Shown here: piece by piece, positions 8,374-16,839 of the stretch
Layout of the letters: each line of letters opens with the position of its first letter
Position numbering within the stretch: position 1 is the first letter of the stretch
Made by a program: the position numbers and the translations under genes
The notes under the pieces: generated by a model
Database searches by the model: none
What the model saw: only the letters and a program-made list of their open reading frames with translations
Told to the model about the DNA's origin: nothing
Origin: Roseiarcus sp963753135
GTDB lineage: Bacteria > Pseudomonadota > Alphaproteobacteria > Rhizobiales > Beijerinckiaceae
Length of the DNA: 64,000 bases
Assembly: GCA_963753135.1 (NCBI GenBank)
Contig: CAVWBA010000010.1
Span: 1 to 64,000 of the forward strand
Direction of reading: 5' to 3'

Positions 8374-9408
8374 CTATCGAGCGCTCATAGCGAAGCGACG
8401 GAAGTAGCTGTTAGCCAGGACGGCGCAAAGCAAGAGGACGCCAAGGAAAAGCTGCACCCAATCCGTGCTCCATCCGGTGTAGAAGATGCCGACGTTGATG
8501 ATGCCGTAAATCATCGTGCCGAGGAAGACGCCGAACGCCGAGCCGTATCCGCCGCCGAGAAGAACGCCGCCGACGACCGCGACAATGATCGATTGGAACA
8601 CGTAGCCGAGGCCGGCGGTGGCGTTGCCGGAATGATATTCGACGCCCTGGATGACCCCGACAAAGGCAGCCGCGACGCCCGTCGCTATGAACAATATCAC
8701 CTTCACCAGATTGGTCGGCACGCCGGCGCCGCGCGCGGCGACCGGATCGCCGCCCGTCGCATAGATCCAGTTGCCGAACGCGGTGCGCGACAGGACAACA
8801 CCGGCCGCCGCCGTCACGGCGATCCACCAAAGGATCGAGACGTTGGCCTGCCCCCAGGCCGAGCCGAACAGCAAATGCACGTCGGGCGGCGGGTTGACCG
8901 AGATGTTTGTCGTGTTCGTCAACAGCCGCGCAAGACCGGTCGCGCCGCCAGCGACGCAAAAGCTTGCCGCGAGCGACACAATGAAGGAGGGCAGGCCCGT
9001 GCGAACGGTGATGATCCCGTTGAAAAGGCCGACGCAGGCGCCAGCGAGAAGCACGATGGCGATCATCAACCAGAACGGCACGTTGAAAATCGTGGTGCCG
9101 ATCGCGAGAAAGACGGCCGACGCGCCGACAATCGAGCCGACCGAGAGGTCGAACTCCCCGGCGATCATCAGAACGCCGACGGGGATGGCGATAATGCCGA
9201 GCTCAGCGGACGTGTCGAGCCAGCCCGCGGTTCCGTCGATCGAGACGAAACCCGCGCCCTGCGTCGTTATGGCGAAAAAAAGATAGACGAGCGCGGTCGC
9301 GACGACAGCGCCGAATTCCGGCCGTCGCGCCATCCCGCTCAACGACCATCGGTTGCGTCTGGACGCCTCCTCAACTCTCTCGGCTGTCGAGTCCACTACC
9401 GAAGCCAT
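8374..9408 (-). CDS. Sugar-type ABC transporter permease
   Basis: A 344-residue, strongly hydrophobic inner-membrane permease of the RbsC/FrcC (BPD_transp_2) family with roughly eight to ten membrane segments beginning near residue 35. The family stretch IAIPVGVLMIAGEFDLSVGS (about residues 93-112) is well preserved. An AGGGAG site lies just before the ATG. It lies between the binding-protein genes and the ATPase gene in the usual order binding protein-permease-ATPase. The transported molecule is not determinable; it need not be a sugar, given the neighbouring leu-type and amidohydrolase genes. Confidence 0.92.
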   Translation of the reverse strand: MASVVDSTAERVEEASRRNRWSLSGMARRPEFGAVVATALVYLFFAITTQGAGFVSIDGTAGWLDTSAELGIIAIPVGVLMIAGEFDLSVGSIVGASAVFLAIGTTIFNVPFWLMIAIVLLAGACVGLFNGIITVRTGLPSFIVSLAASFCVAGGATGLARLLTNTTNISVNPPPDVHLLFGSAWGQANVSILWWIAVTAAAGVVLSRTAFGNWIYATGGDPVAARGAGVPTNLVKVILFIATGVAAAFVGVIQGVEYHSGNATAGLGYVFQSIIVAVVGGVLLGGGYGSAFGVFLGTMIYGIINVGIFYTGWSTDWVQLFLGVLLLCAVLANSYFRRFAMSAR

Positions 9409-9502
9409 GACGCTCCCTGGGAAGCCGATGCTTGTCTGCGCATCTTCAAAAGCCTGGACGCGTCCCTGCGAAGAGACGCATCCAGTCCGATCTTTTCTAT
9501 GC

Positions 9503-10500
9503 TCAGGACGCGCCGCGAACGCCCGGATACTTCTTGTTGATGTCGAGGACCTTGTCGACGTTGTCCCTGGTCAGGATCTGCGGGCCTGTCCAGACCTCGC
9601 CGGCCGGCAGCATTCCGTATTTGGCGTATTGATAGGCCTCGACGACGGCGTAGTAACCGTCGAGATAGGGCTGCAGATCGGCGATGAACAGGATCTTGCC
9701 GTCGTGCAGCGCCTGCAGCGCGTTGACCGAGAGCCCGAGCGACCCGTTGACGATCTTGTCCTTCTTGCCGAGCTGTTCGATCGCCGCGGCGGCCGCGAGC
9801 CCCTGCTCGGCGCCCATCGTATAGACCGCGTCAATGTCCTTGTCCGCCTGCAGCTGCCCCTTGATCGCCTGCGTGACGAAGGTGGGATTGTAGGCGTCGG
9901 AGAACTGAATCATCTGCAGTTTCGCCGTTCCGCCCGCCTCCTTGAAGGCTTCCTGGTATCCCTTGCACTCATTTTCGAGCGTGACGTTTCCAGGGACATG
10001 GTTCACGCAAAGCCCATGCTTGGCGCCAGCCTTCATCGACAGAGCCAGCGACCCTTTTTCCGAGAGCGTAGGAATCGAAGCCGATGTAGCCGATCGCGCC
10101 GTCCTCTTTCCACGAAGCGCCGCCGTCGTGGAAAATGAAGACCGGCTCGCCCGAGGCGGTGATGTCCTTGATGATCGGGTCGAGGGCATGGGGGAAGTAA
10201 TTGCCGATGATCAGCGCCGACGGGTGACGGCTCGCCGACTGTTTGACGAGCTTGGCGTAGTCCGTGTCGAAATTGGCCGTGTCGGTGCTGGTGACCCACT
10301 GAAAGTCGGCGCCGAGATCCTTAGCGGCGTCCTCGCCGCCTTTCTTCATCGCGCCAAAGAACGGATCCCAGAGCGGGCCGCCATCCATGATGATGTTGAT
10401 CTTGTCTTCCGCGCGAGCCGGAGCGAGTGCCAACGGCGGCGGCCACAGCGCTCAAACAGGCAAGCGTTGTAGCCGCCTTCAATAACTTTCGAAACGACAT
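9503..10500 (-). pseudogene. ABC substrate-binding protein, second tandem copy, two frameshifts
   Basis: This region encodes a periplasmic binding protein closely similar along its whole length to the product of the gene immediately upstream (shared stretches include GGPLWDPFFGAMKKG, SVNALQALHDGK and the C-terminal YPGVRGAS). The start at 10500 has GGGAGG six bases upstream and a signal peptide (MSFRKLLKAATTLACLSAVA). The frame shifts at about 10427-10432, inside the signal peptide, and at 10052-10059 in the run TTTTTCC/AAAAAGGG. Both look like one extra base. Either the duplicate is decaying or these are sequencing errors, which I favour because the rest is conserved. If intact it would give the transporter a second specificity. 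Confidence 0.8.
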
Positions 10501-10612
10501 CTTCATCCTCCCTTTCCGCTCCCAGCCCCACTGGCGCCAGCCAAAACGACATTATTGCGAACGGTATACTGCGCCCGAGCGCCGCAAGAAGTCGTCACTT
10601 GGAAAGGGTTCA

Positions 10613-10625
10613 TCGCAATTCGCGA
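10613..10625 (-). promoter_or_regulatory. Candidate LysR box upstream of second binding-protein gene
   Basis: TCGCAATTCGCGA (one arm mismatch) lies 113-125 bp before the ATG at 10500, nearly the same distance as the copy before the first binding-protein gene. Confidence 0.5.
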
Positions 10626-10683
10626 CGAGGGAGCGCGAGCCTGCGCATTCGCGCGACCCGTGCGCTTTAGCGCCGTGCGGAGC

Positions 10684-11679
10684 TCAAGATGCCCCGCGCA
10701 CGCCCGGATATTCCTTGCTGATCTTGAGAACCTGATCGACATTGTCCTTGGTGATCATCAGCGGACCGGTCAAAATCTGCCCGGCCGGCAGCATTCCGTA
10801 TTTGACGTATTGATAGGCGGCGACCAGCCCATAATAACCGTCGAGATAGGGTTGCATGTCAGCGATCAGCTGGAGTTTGCCGTCGTGCAGCGCCTGCAGC
10901 GCATTGACGGAGAGGCCGAGCGAGGCATTGGCGATCTTGCCGGCCTTGCCAAGCTGATCGATCGCGTCGACCGAGTCGATCGCCTGCGCAGCGCCGAGCG
11001 TCCAAATCGCGTCGATCTTCGGATCGGCCTGCAACAGGCCCTTAATTGCCTGCGTCACGAGCGTCGGGTTGAAGGAGTTGGAGAAGGCGACGGTCGCCAG
11101 TTTCGGCGTATCGCCGGCGGCCTTGAACGCGTCCATGTAGCCCGCGCACATTTGCTCGAGCGTCGAATTGGCGGGCACATGGTTGAAACAGAGCGCGTGC
11201 TTGGCGCCCGCCTTGATCTGCAGCTCCGCCACAGACTTACCAAGGTCCCGTCCGCTGACGCCGACGAAGCCCAAGGCGCCATCCTCCTTCCAGGAGGCTC
11301 CGCCGGCGAAGGAGATGATGACCGGGATCCCGCCTGCGGTGATGTCCTTGATGATGGGATCGAACGAATTGGGGAAATAGTTTCCGATCACCAGCGCCGA
11401 GGGATGACGGCTGGCCGACTGCTTGAGCAGCTTGGCGTAATCGGCCATCCAGTTATTCGGGTCGGTGCCGGTTACCCACTGATAGTCAACGCCAAGATCC
11501 TTCGCCGCATCGTCGGCGCCCTTCTTCATCGCGCCGAAGAACGGATCCCAGAGCGGGCCGCCGCCCATGATGATGGAGATCTTTTCGTCCGCACGGGCTG
11601 GCGCGAGACCAACGCCCGCCGCCAGCGCGCTCAAACAGGCGAAAGCGACAGCAGGCTTCAGTAAGTTTCGGAACGCCAT
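10684..11679 (-). CDS. ABC transporter periplasmic substrate-binding protein
   Basis: A 331-residue periplasmic-binding-protein-like-I family protein (ribose/fructose binding type). I chose the ATG at 11679 because GGGAGGAAGAA precedes it and a signal peptide follows directly (MAFRNLLKPAVAFACLSALA, cleavage likely after PARA). The reading frame is open further upstream, but that part lacks these signs. Two Rossmann-like lobes follow. It is the first gene of the transporter operon, upstream of its near-duplicate, the permease and the ATPase. A LysR-box-like dyad lies 116-128 bp upstream. Ligand unknown. Confidence 0.9.
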   Translation of the reverse strand: MAFRNLLKPAVAFACLSALAAGVGLAPARADEKISIIMGGGPLWDPFFGAMKKGADDAAKDLGVDYQWVTGTDPNNWMADYAKLLKQSASRHPSALVIGNYFPNSFDPIIKDITAGGIPVIISFAGGASWKEDGALGFVGVSGRDLGKSVAELQIKAGAKHALCFNHVPANSTLEQMCAGYMDAFKAAGDTPKLATVAFSNSFNPTLVTQAIKGLLQADPKIDAIWTLGAAQAIDSVDAIDQLGKAGKIANASLGLSVNALQALHDGKLQLIADMQPYLDGYYGLVAAYQYVKYGMLPAGQILTGPLMITKDNVDQVLKISKEYPGVRGAS

Positions 11680-11794
11680 TTCTTCCTCCCCTTCGCGCGC
11701 GGCCGTATTGGCCGCCACCGAAAACCTTATTGTTGTAGTAGACGATATACCCGCGCCCTCGCGGCGCCCGGAGTCGTGAAGCGGAAATCCTTCA

Positions 11795-11807
11795 TCGCAA
11801 TTTGCGA
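11795..11807 (-). promoter_or_regulatory. Candidate LysR box upstream of first binding-protein gene
   Basis: TCGCAATTTGCGA is a perfect dyad (TCGCA/TGCGA around ATT). The wider 19-mer TTCATCGCAATTTGCGACG differs at one position from the copy at 10609-10627. Confidence 0.55.
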
Positions 11808-11911
11808 CGAAATGGCTCCATAAGATTTGCGTGCACGCGAACGCCCCGGAGGACGCGAGCAACACAATGACGGCGACGGAAGCGGAAAGCTTGCGAAACA
11901 TGGTGCCCCGA

Positions 11912-11937
11912 CAAAAGGGCGGCCACTGGGACCGCCC
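11912..11937 (-). terminator. Rho-independent terminator after the zinc metallopeptidase gene
   Basis: On the minus strand GGGCGG, a nine-base loop, CCGCCC and TTTTG lie about 30 bp after the metallopeptidase stop codon. Plus-strand arms are 11917-11922 and 11932-11937. Confidence 0.65.
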
Positions 11938-11967
11938 GATCGCCCCAGTGGCTGGTTCGCGTTGGCG

Positions 11968-12825
11968 TCAGTTCGAGAAGGTGTCGCAGTCTTTGATTTC
12001 GCCGCTCTTTAAGCCCGCCGTCAGCCATTTCTGCCGCATCGCCGAGGAGCCGTGAGTGAAGCTGTCGGGCACGGCGTAGCCGCGCGCGGCCGTCTGCAGC
12101 CGGTCGTCGCCGATCGCTTGCGCGGTCGCCAGTGCTTTTTCGACGTCGCCCGGTTGGAGGATTTTCCATTTGTCGTTGGCGTGGTTCGCCCACACGCCGG
12201 CGAGGCAGTCGGCCTGCAGTTCGATCCGCACCGAAATGGCGTTGGCTTGGGTCTGGCTCACCTGCTGCTTGTAATTGTCGGCTTTGTCGAGAATGCCAAG
12301 CAGGTCCTGCACGTGATGGCCGATCTCGTGCGCCACGACATAGGAATAGGCGAAGTCGCCGCCGCCGCCGTACTTGTTCTTCATATCGCGAAAGAAGGCG
12401 GTGTCGAGGTAAACCTTCTTGTCGATCGGGCAGTAGAACGGCCCCATCGCCGCTTGCGCGCCGCCGCATCCTGACCGGGTCGCGCCATCATAGATGACGA
12501 GCGTCGCCGGCTGGTATTTGACCCCCGTCTGCGCCGGCAGGACTTCCGTCCAAACCGCCTCGGTCCCGCCAACGACCTTGGAGAGAAATGCGCGCATCGG
12601 ATCGTTCGGGTCAGGCGGCGCGCTTGACGGCGGCGCGCTCTGTTGCCCGACGCCCATCATTTCGGCCCCGCTCATGAGCACCTGAGGCGAGATGCCGGTG
12701 AAATAGCTGATGGCGAAAATGACGACGATGGCGCCGATGCCGAGCCCGCCGGCGCCCACCGCCCCGCCGCGCTGTCCGCGCCGGTCCTCGACATTCGAGG
12801 AGGACGGCATGTTTTCGTATTCCAT
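11968..12825 (-). CDS. Neutral zinc metallopeptidase (YpfJ family)
   Basis: About 285 residues from the ATG at 12825, chosen because CGGAG lies seven bases upstream and family members begin shortly before the NVEDRRG motif seen here; an open frame extends to 12918. After a cytoplasmic N-terminus comes one membrane segment (GIGAIVVIFAISYFTGI) and then the peptidase domain with the HExxH zinc motif in VVAHEIGHHVQ and the downstream ELQADCLAGVWA helix that supplies the third ligand region. The family is probably periplasmic and membrane-anchored; its natural substrates are unknown. It is transcribed divergently from the GT2 gene. Confidence 0.92.
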   Translation of the reverse strand: MEYENMPSSSNVEDRRGQRGGAVGAGGLGIGAIVVIFAISYFTGISPQVLMSGAEMMGVGQQSAPPSSAPPDPNDPMRAFLSKVVGGTEAVWTEVLPAQTGVKYQPATLVIYDGATRSGCGGAQAAMGPFYCPIDKKVYLDTAFFRDMKNKYGGGGDFAYSYVVAHEIGHHVQDLLGILDKADNYKQQVSQTQANAISVRIELQADCLAGVWANHANDKWKILQPGDVEKALATAQAIGDDRLQTAARGYAVPDSFTHGSSAMRQKWLTAGLKSGEIKDCDTFSN

Positions 12826-12982
12826 GGCCAACTCCGGGAAGGGCTGGTTACGCATTTTAACCATCCTATCAGACAAAGCGCTGACGGAGTAGCGGGTCGA
12901 CGCCCCCGCGCGACGCAAAGCCTTTGTTTAGGCCTTTGCCAGACAGTGTCTGGACTTAGGCTTTCAAAAGGCCCGTGCGCCC

Positions 12983-13960
12983 ATGCCGCCGACTTATTCC
13001 CTCGTCGTGCCGATCTTCAACGAGGAGGCCGTTATTCCGGTCCTGCTCAATCGCCTCGACGCCCTCATCGAGGCGTTTGACGCCGAGGCTGAGGTGATCG
13101 TCGTCGACGACGGGTCGAGCGATACGAGCGCAATCGTGATCGAGGCCAAGGCGCGCGCCGACAAGCGGTACCGCCTGATCAAGCTGTCGCGCAATTTCGG
13201 CCACCAAATCGCAATCACGGTCGGGCTCGACTACGCCGCCGGCCGCGCGGTTATCGTGATGGACGCGGATCTGCAGGACCCGCCCGAAGTCGTGCTTGAG
13301 ATGGTCGGCAAATGGAAGGAGGGCTACGACGTCGTCTCGGCCGAGCGCGCCTCGCGTCAAGGCGAAAGCCGCTTCAAGCGGGCGACGGCGCATCTCTTCT
13401 ACCGCCTCATGGGGCGGCTCGGCGACGTCTCGATGGCCAGTAACGCCGGCGACTTCCGCCTGGTCGATCGTCGCGCCCTCGACTGTTTTCTCGCCATGCC
13501 CGAGCGCGACCGGTTCGTGCGTGGCATGTTCGCCTGGATCGGGTTCCGTCAAGCGACGGTGACCTTCGATCGCCCGCCGCGCGCCGGGGGAATCAGCAAA
13601 TATTCGCTGAGCAAGATGATCGACCTTGCGGCGAACGGAATCATCTCGTTCTCCGACGCGCCGCTCCGCCTCGCGCTGTGGGCCGGCGCCGCTGTGTCCG
13701 CGCTCGCGTTGATCTATGGGTTGAGCGTGATTTGGCGGTGGGCGCTCAGTGACCCGAGCCTCGAGCGCGGCTGGAGCTCGACCATCGTGGTCATCGCCGC
13801 GCTCGGCGGCGCCAATATGTTGATGACCGGCGTCATCGGGCTCTATGTCGGCCGCATCTACGCCGAGGCGAAGGGCCGGCCGCTCTATATCGTCGAGCGC
13901 GCGGTCGGTTTTGAGGACGCGCCGACCGCCGCTCGACGGCCGGCGGCGACGATGAACTAG
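12983..13960 (+). CDS. GT2 glycosyltransferase, GtrB/DPM1-like
   Basis: A 325-residue family 2 glycosyltransferase. The N-terminal GT-A domain shows SLVVPIFNEE, VVDDGSSD and the metal-binding MDADLQDPP. Two C-terminal membrane helices (around residues 232-255 and 268-292) match polyprenyl-phosphate glycosyltransferases of the GtrB/ArnC/dolichol-phosphate-mannose type. It therefore probably loads a sugar from a nucleotide donor onto undecaprenyl phosphate at the inner membrane for envelope or lipid modification. It stands alone between the divergent metallopeptidase gene and the tRNA. Confidence 0.9.
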   Translation: MPPTYSLVVPIFNEEAVIPVLLNRLDALIEAFDAEAEVIVVDDGSSDTSAIVIEAKARADKRYRLIKLSRNFGHQIAITVGLDYAAGRAVIVMDADLQDPPEVVLEMVGKWKEGYDVVSAERASRQGESRFKRATAHLFYRLMGRLGDVSMASNAGDFRLVDRRALDCFLAMPERDRFVRGMFAWIGFRQATVTFDRPPRAGGISKYSLSKMIDLAANGIISFSDAPLRLALWAGAAVSALALIYGLSVIWRWALSDPSLERGWSSTIVVIAALGGANMLMTGVIGLYVGRIYAEAKGRPLYIVERAVGFEDAPTAARRPAATMN

Positions 13961-14075
13961 AGAGCCCGCGACAATCAGGGCCGGTCTTCCGGCCGATGGG
14001 CGCCCGCGGCTCGACGGGAGAGCGCATTGCCAGCGCGCGCGTTTTGCGCTTTACCCCCGGATGGCGCGCCCCAAC

Positions 14076-14151
14076 GGGCCGGTAGCTCAATGGTTAGAGC
14101 CGGCCGCTCATAACGGTCTGGTTGCAGGTTCGAGTCCTGCCCGGCCCACCA
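14076..14151 (+). tRNA. tRNA with anticodon CAU (Ile2 or elongator Met)
   Basis: A complete cloverleaf reads from the sequence: acceptor GGGCCGG/CCGGCCC, D stem GCTC/GAGC, anticodon stem GGCCG/CGGTC with loop CTCATAA, T stem GCAGG/CCTGC with loop TTCGAGT, discriminator A and encoded CCA. Anticodon CAU is shared by elongator tRNA-Met and by tRNA-Ile2, whose C34 is changed to lysidine by TilS. The overall sequence recalls alphaproteobacterial Ile2 more than Met, but I cannot settle this by eye. An accessory region begins immediately 3' of it. Confidence 0.93.
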
Positions 14152-14456
14152 GCCATTCCCCGGTTTCGAAGTGACGGCCAATCTCGTCGCGCTCGCCAAG
14201 AGTTTAAGGGTACAACGGTGACCGAGATAGGTAACGGCCTGGAAGAGAGCACTGTCACAGTGCTAGCCAGGGACCCGCGGCGTTCTCGGTGGCTGGGCAG
14301 CTCCGCGCTGATAAGGGCTATTAGTGAGAACGGAATCGTTTCCCGTCTGAGAACATCCGGCAAACAGTGAGGGTTTCTTCTGAACGCGGGGAGTAACGAC
14401 GTCTTACAAAATGGTGTGGTCTTTCCCGCCACCACATCCGCGAGCGCAACGGCTTC
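14152..14456. other. Spacer between tRNA and flippase gene; no clear gene
   Basis: About 305 bp directly downstream of the tRNA. A short open frame runs out of the tRNA itself and is an artefact. The rest shows no recognisable protein, integrase remnant or obvious attachment-site repeat. It is the left border of the NRPS island. Confidence 0.4.
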
Positions 14457-15944
14457 ATGACGGAAATCAGGCGTGCTTTTCTTTGGGCCTCCGTCGGGCG
14501 GTACCTCGTCATGACCGTCAACCTCGCCGCCGCGGCTGTCATGGCGCGGCTGCTGACGCCGGACGAGTATGGCGTCTCGGTGCTCGGCGGAGCGGTGTTT
14601 GCCGTGGCTGAAGCGATCCGCGCGCTCGGCGGAGGCGCCTACCTCATACAGAAAAAAGAGCTTACGTCGGACGACGTCCGCTCCAGCTTCACCGTCGTCC
14701 TCGCGGTGACGATCGCGCTGACAGCGGCGCTCATGCTGCTGTCGGGACCGCTGACCCGCTATTTCGCGACACCTAATCTCGGACGCTATATACAGGCCGC
14801 AACCCTTGGCTTCCTGACAGGCCCGTTCGTTTATCCGATCTCCGCCTTGATGAGCCGGCAACTGGCGTTCGGGACGATCGCCCTGATCGGCCTGGCGACC
14901 GCGATAATCAATGCCGCAGCCAGCATCTGCCTAGCATCACTCGGGTTCAGTTTCATGAGCTTTGCCTGGGCCAGCGCTATTTCCGCCATCGCGGGAATGC
15001 TGCTGTATCTCTATGCCTGGAAGGACAGCTCGATTTTCCGCACGCGCGTCCGCGGCTGCCGCGACGTAATCGCGTTCGGGGCATACGACAGTGCGACGGC
15101 TGTATTGTCTCAGGTCGCTGAGACGCTGCCCTATTTCATCTTCGGTCGGCTGCTAAATGTCGAGGCTGTGGGTCTGTGCCAGCGCGCCGTGATGCTAAGC
15201 CTATTTCCCGAGCGCGTCATCCTGGCCGGAGTTGGCGCGGTCGCGTTGCCCGCCCTCGCGCAGCAGGTCCGCGAAGGGGGCAGTCTCAGACACGGTTATT
15301 TCCGCGCGATCGAGCTGATCACCGCCGCCCTGTGGCCCGCCCTGATTCTGCTGGCCTTGCTGGCCGGCCCGATTGTCGCTGTCCTGCTCGGCCGGCAGTG
15401 GCAAGAAGTCGTGCCACTGGTTGAGATCCTCGCTGTAGCGCTGCTGTTCTCCTTCCCGGCCACCCTGCACTATCCGGTCATGGTGGCGGCAGGGTCGATC
15501 CGCTACATGCCTCCAGTCGTTGTCGTGCAAAGTGTGGTGTCGCTCGGCATCCTGATTGTTGCCGCCCAGCAGGGCCTCCGGGCAGCGGCGTTCAGCATGT
15601 TACTGATTGTGCCGCTCAACAGCCTAGTCTCGCTGCTGCTGGTGCGGTTTGTCGTCGGCTTCCGCTGGATCGACCTCGCCTACGCAGTGCGCAAGAGTGC
15701 CGTCTGTGCTGCGCTGAGCGCGGCCGGCCCGGCCATCGCGGCGCTCGCCACTCGGCGGCTGCCGGATATGCCGCTCGCCACGGCCATGCTGGCGATGGTG
15801 TTGGCCGTCTGTGGCTGGTTTGCCGGGTTATGGCTGACGAGCCACCCGCTGCTCGGCGAAGTGGTCGGCGTGGCCGCCGCTGCGCGAACGCGACTCGCGG
15901 CCGTGCGGCTGGACCGGATCGCAGCGCGCCTGCGTGGCGATTAA
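14457..15944 (+). CDS. Wzx-like flippase / polysaccharide biosynthesis protein
   Basis: A 495-residue integral membrane protein of the polysaccharide transporter (PST, WzxC-like) family in the MOP exporter superfamily. Hydrophobic segments fill most of its length, compatible with 12-14 helices. The N-terminal part (VGRYLVMTVNLAAAAVMARL, then LLTPDEYG) is characteristic. Such proteins flip lipid-linked glycans, and relatives in the superfamily move lipid-linked or peptide products, across the inner membrane. Here it converges on the hydrolase-NRPS operon and no other glycan genes accompany it. It may therefore export the NRPS product; that is an inference from position only. Confidence 0.85.
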   Translation: MTEIRRAFLWASVGRYLVMTVNLAAAAVMARLLTPDEYGVSVLGGAVFAVAEAIRALGGGAYLIQKKELTSDDVRSSFTVVLAVTIALTAALMLLSGPLTRYFATPNLGRYIQAATLGFLTGPFVYPISALMSRQLAFGTIALIGLATAIINAAASICLASLGFSFMSFAWASAISAIAGMLLYLYAWKDSSIFRTRVRGCRDVIAFGAYDSATAVLSQVAETLPYFIFGRLLNVEAVGLCQRAVMLSLFPERVILAGVGAVALPALAQQVREGGSLRHGYFRAIELITAALWPALILLALLAGPIVAVLLGRQWQEVVPLVEILAVALLFSFPATLHYPVMVAAGSIRYMPPVVVVQSVVSLGILIVAAQQGLRAAAFSMLLIVPLNSLVSLLLVRFVVGFRWIDLAYAVRKSAVCAALSAAGPAIAALATRRLPDMPLATAMLAMVLAVCGWFAGLWLTSHPLLGEVVGVAAAARTRLAAVRLDRIAARLRGD

Positions 15945-15969
15945 GCACGCGCTTGACCTGACCGCCCGC

Positions 15970-16839
15970 TTATGCCGTCTTGCTTACCGCACTGACCCAT
16001 TGCAAAATCAGCTGGATCAGCCTGATGCGATCGGACTCCAGCACGAACGTGTGATCGCTGCCCACAAAGAATTCCAACGTGAGGCGGTCGCCGAACGACA
16101 CGTTTGGAAGCGCCTCGATCATCTGCTCGCGATAGGTCTGCCGCGTCGTCTCTTCGGTAAATATCGCCAGTATCTCAATGCCTTTGTTTACTGAGCTCTG
16201 GTAATGGCGCTCGATGGTCTGGCGGAGGACCCGGTTCTGCAGCGAATGGCGCCGCGCCTTGCGCTCCCGTTGCCCGATGGGCAGCATAAGCTGAATAAGC
16301 ATCCGCAGTGTGCGACTGCGCCCGCTTAGCACGTTGAACCAGCTGTGCACTCGGCTTAGCCGCCGGCCAATGTAATGCATGTAATAGCGAAGGGTTGGCG
16401 GGATCGACGGGTCCATTAGCACGAGCCCGACAATCCGGGGGTCGGTGTGGCCGTATAGAACCGCGTGGTCGGCCCCCGAGCACAGCCCTACCAGGATCAT
16501 GCGCGACGCCTTGCCCTCCCGCTCCAGCCAGTCTAGCGCCTCCTTGATTTCGGCCATGCATGCGTCCACCAGCGACAGGCCGTCATCGCGGGGGGCGCTG
16601 TCGCCGATGCCGGAGAAGTCGAAGCGCAGCACCGTGTAGCCGACCGCCCCGAGGGCGCGCGACAGAGTCACGAACATCCGGTGATGACCCACACGATGGA
16701 TGATCCCAGTGTTAAGGATGACGATGGCGGGGCGGTCCGCAGACGCCGCTGCCGCCGCTCTGGTAACAATACCAACCAAGGAAGTCCGGCCGCCAAATAG
16801 GACCGCCTGTTCGCTGAATTTCTGGTTTATCCCAGCCAA
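15970..16839 (-). CDS. Alpha/beta hydrolase, exosortase-associated hydrolase 1-like
   Basis: A 289-residue alpha/beta-hydrolase-fold protein. The family pattern LRFDFSGIGDS is present, but the nucleophile elbow reads GLCSGAD, which places Cys where Ser normally sits in G-x-S-x-G. The neighbouring Ser is at the wrong position. DHTF near residue 268 supplies a candidate catalytic His. The nearest recognisable type is the hydrolase 1 of exosortase-A/PEP-CTERM loci. The start is a TTG overlapping the upstream gene by 13 nt, implying translational coupling. As the NRPS has no thioesterase, this protein may help release or edit the peptide. Confidence 0.8.
   Translation of the reverse strand: MAGINQKFSEQAVLFGGRTSLVGIVTRAAAAASADRPAIVILNTGIIHRVGHHRMFVTLSRALGAVGYTVLRFDFSGIGDSAPRDDGLSLVDACMAEIKEALDWLEREGKASRMILVGLCSGADHAVLYGHTDPRIVGLVLMDPSIPPTLRYYMHYIGRRLSRVHSWFNVLSGRSRTLRMLIQLMLPIGQRERKARRHSLQNRVLRQTIERHYQSSVNKGIEILAIFTEETTRQTYREQMIEALPNVSFGDRLTLEFFVGSDHTFVLESDRIRLIQLILQWVSAVSKTA

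Noticed and set aside
11680..11901. N-terminal extension of the first binding-protein frame with a second signal-peptide-like start (MFRKLSASVAVIVLLASSG)
   Set aside because: The family start with strong ribosome-binding site and signal peptide is at 11679, and the candidate operator lies inside the extension. A tiny exported protein here cannot be excluded but has no other support.
14128..14151. Attachment-site repeat of the tRNA 3' end at the far side of the island
   Set aside because: No second copy of the T-arm/acceptor sequence was found by eye up to 28.5 kb.
14122..14370. 82-residue open frame starting within the tRNA
   Set aside because: The first residues are translated tRNA; a common artefact. 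The rest has no recognisable similarity.
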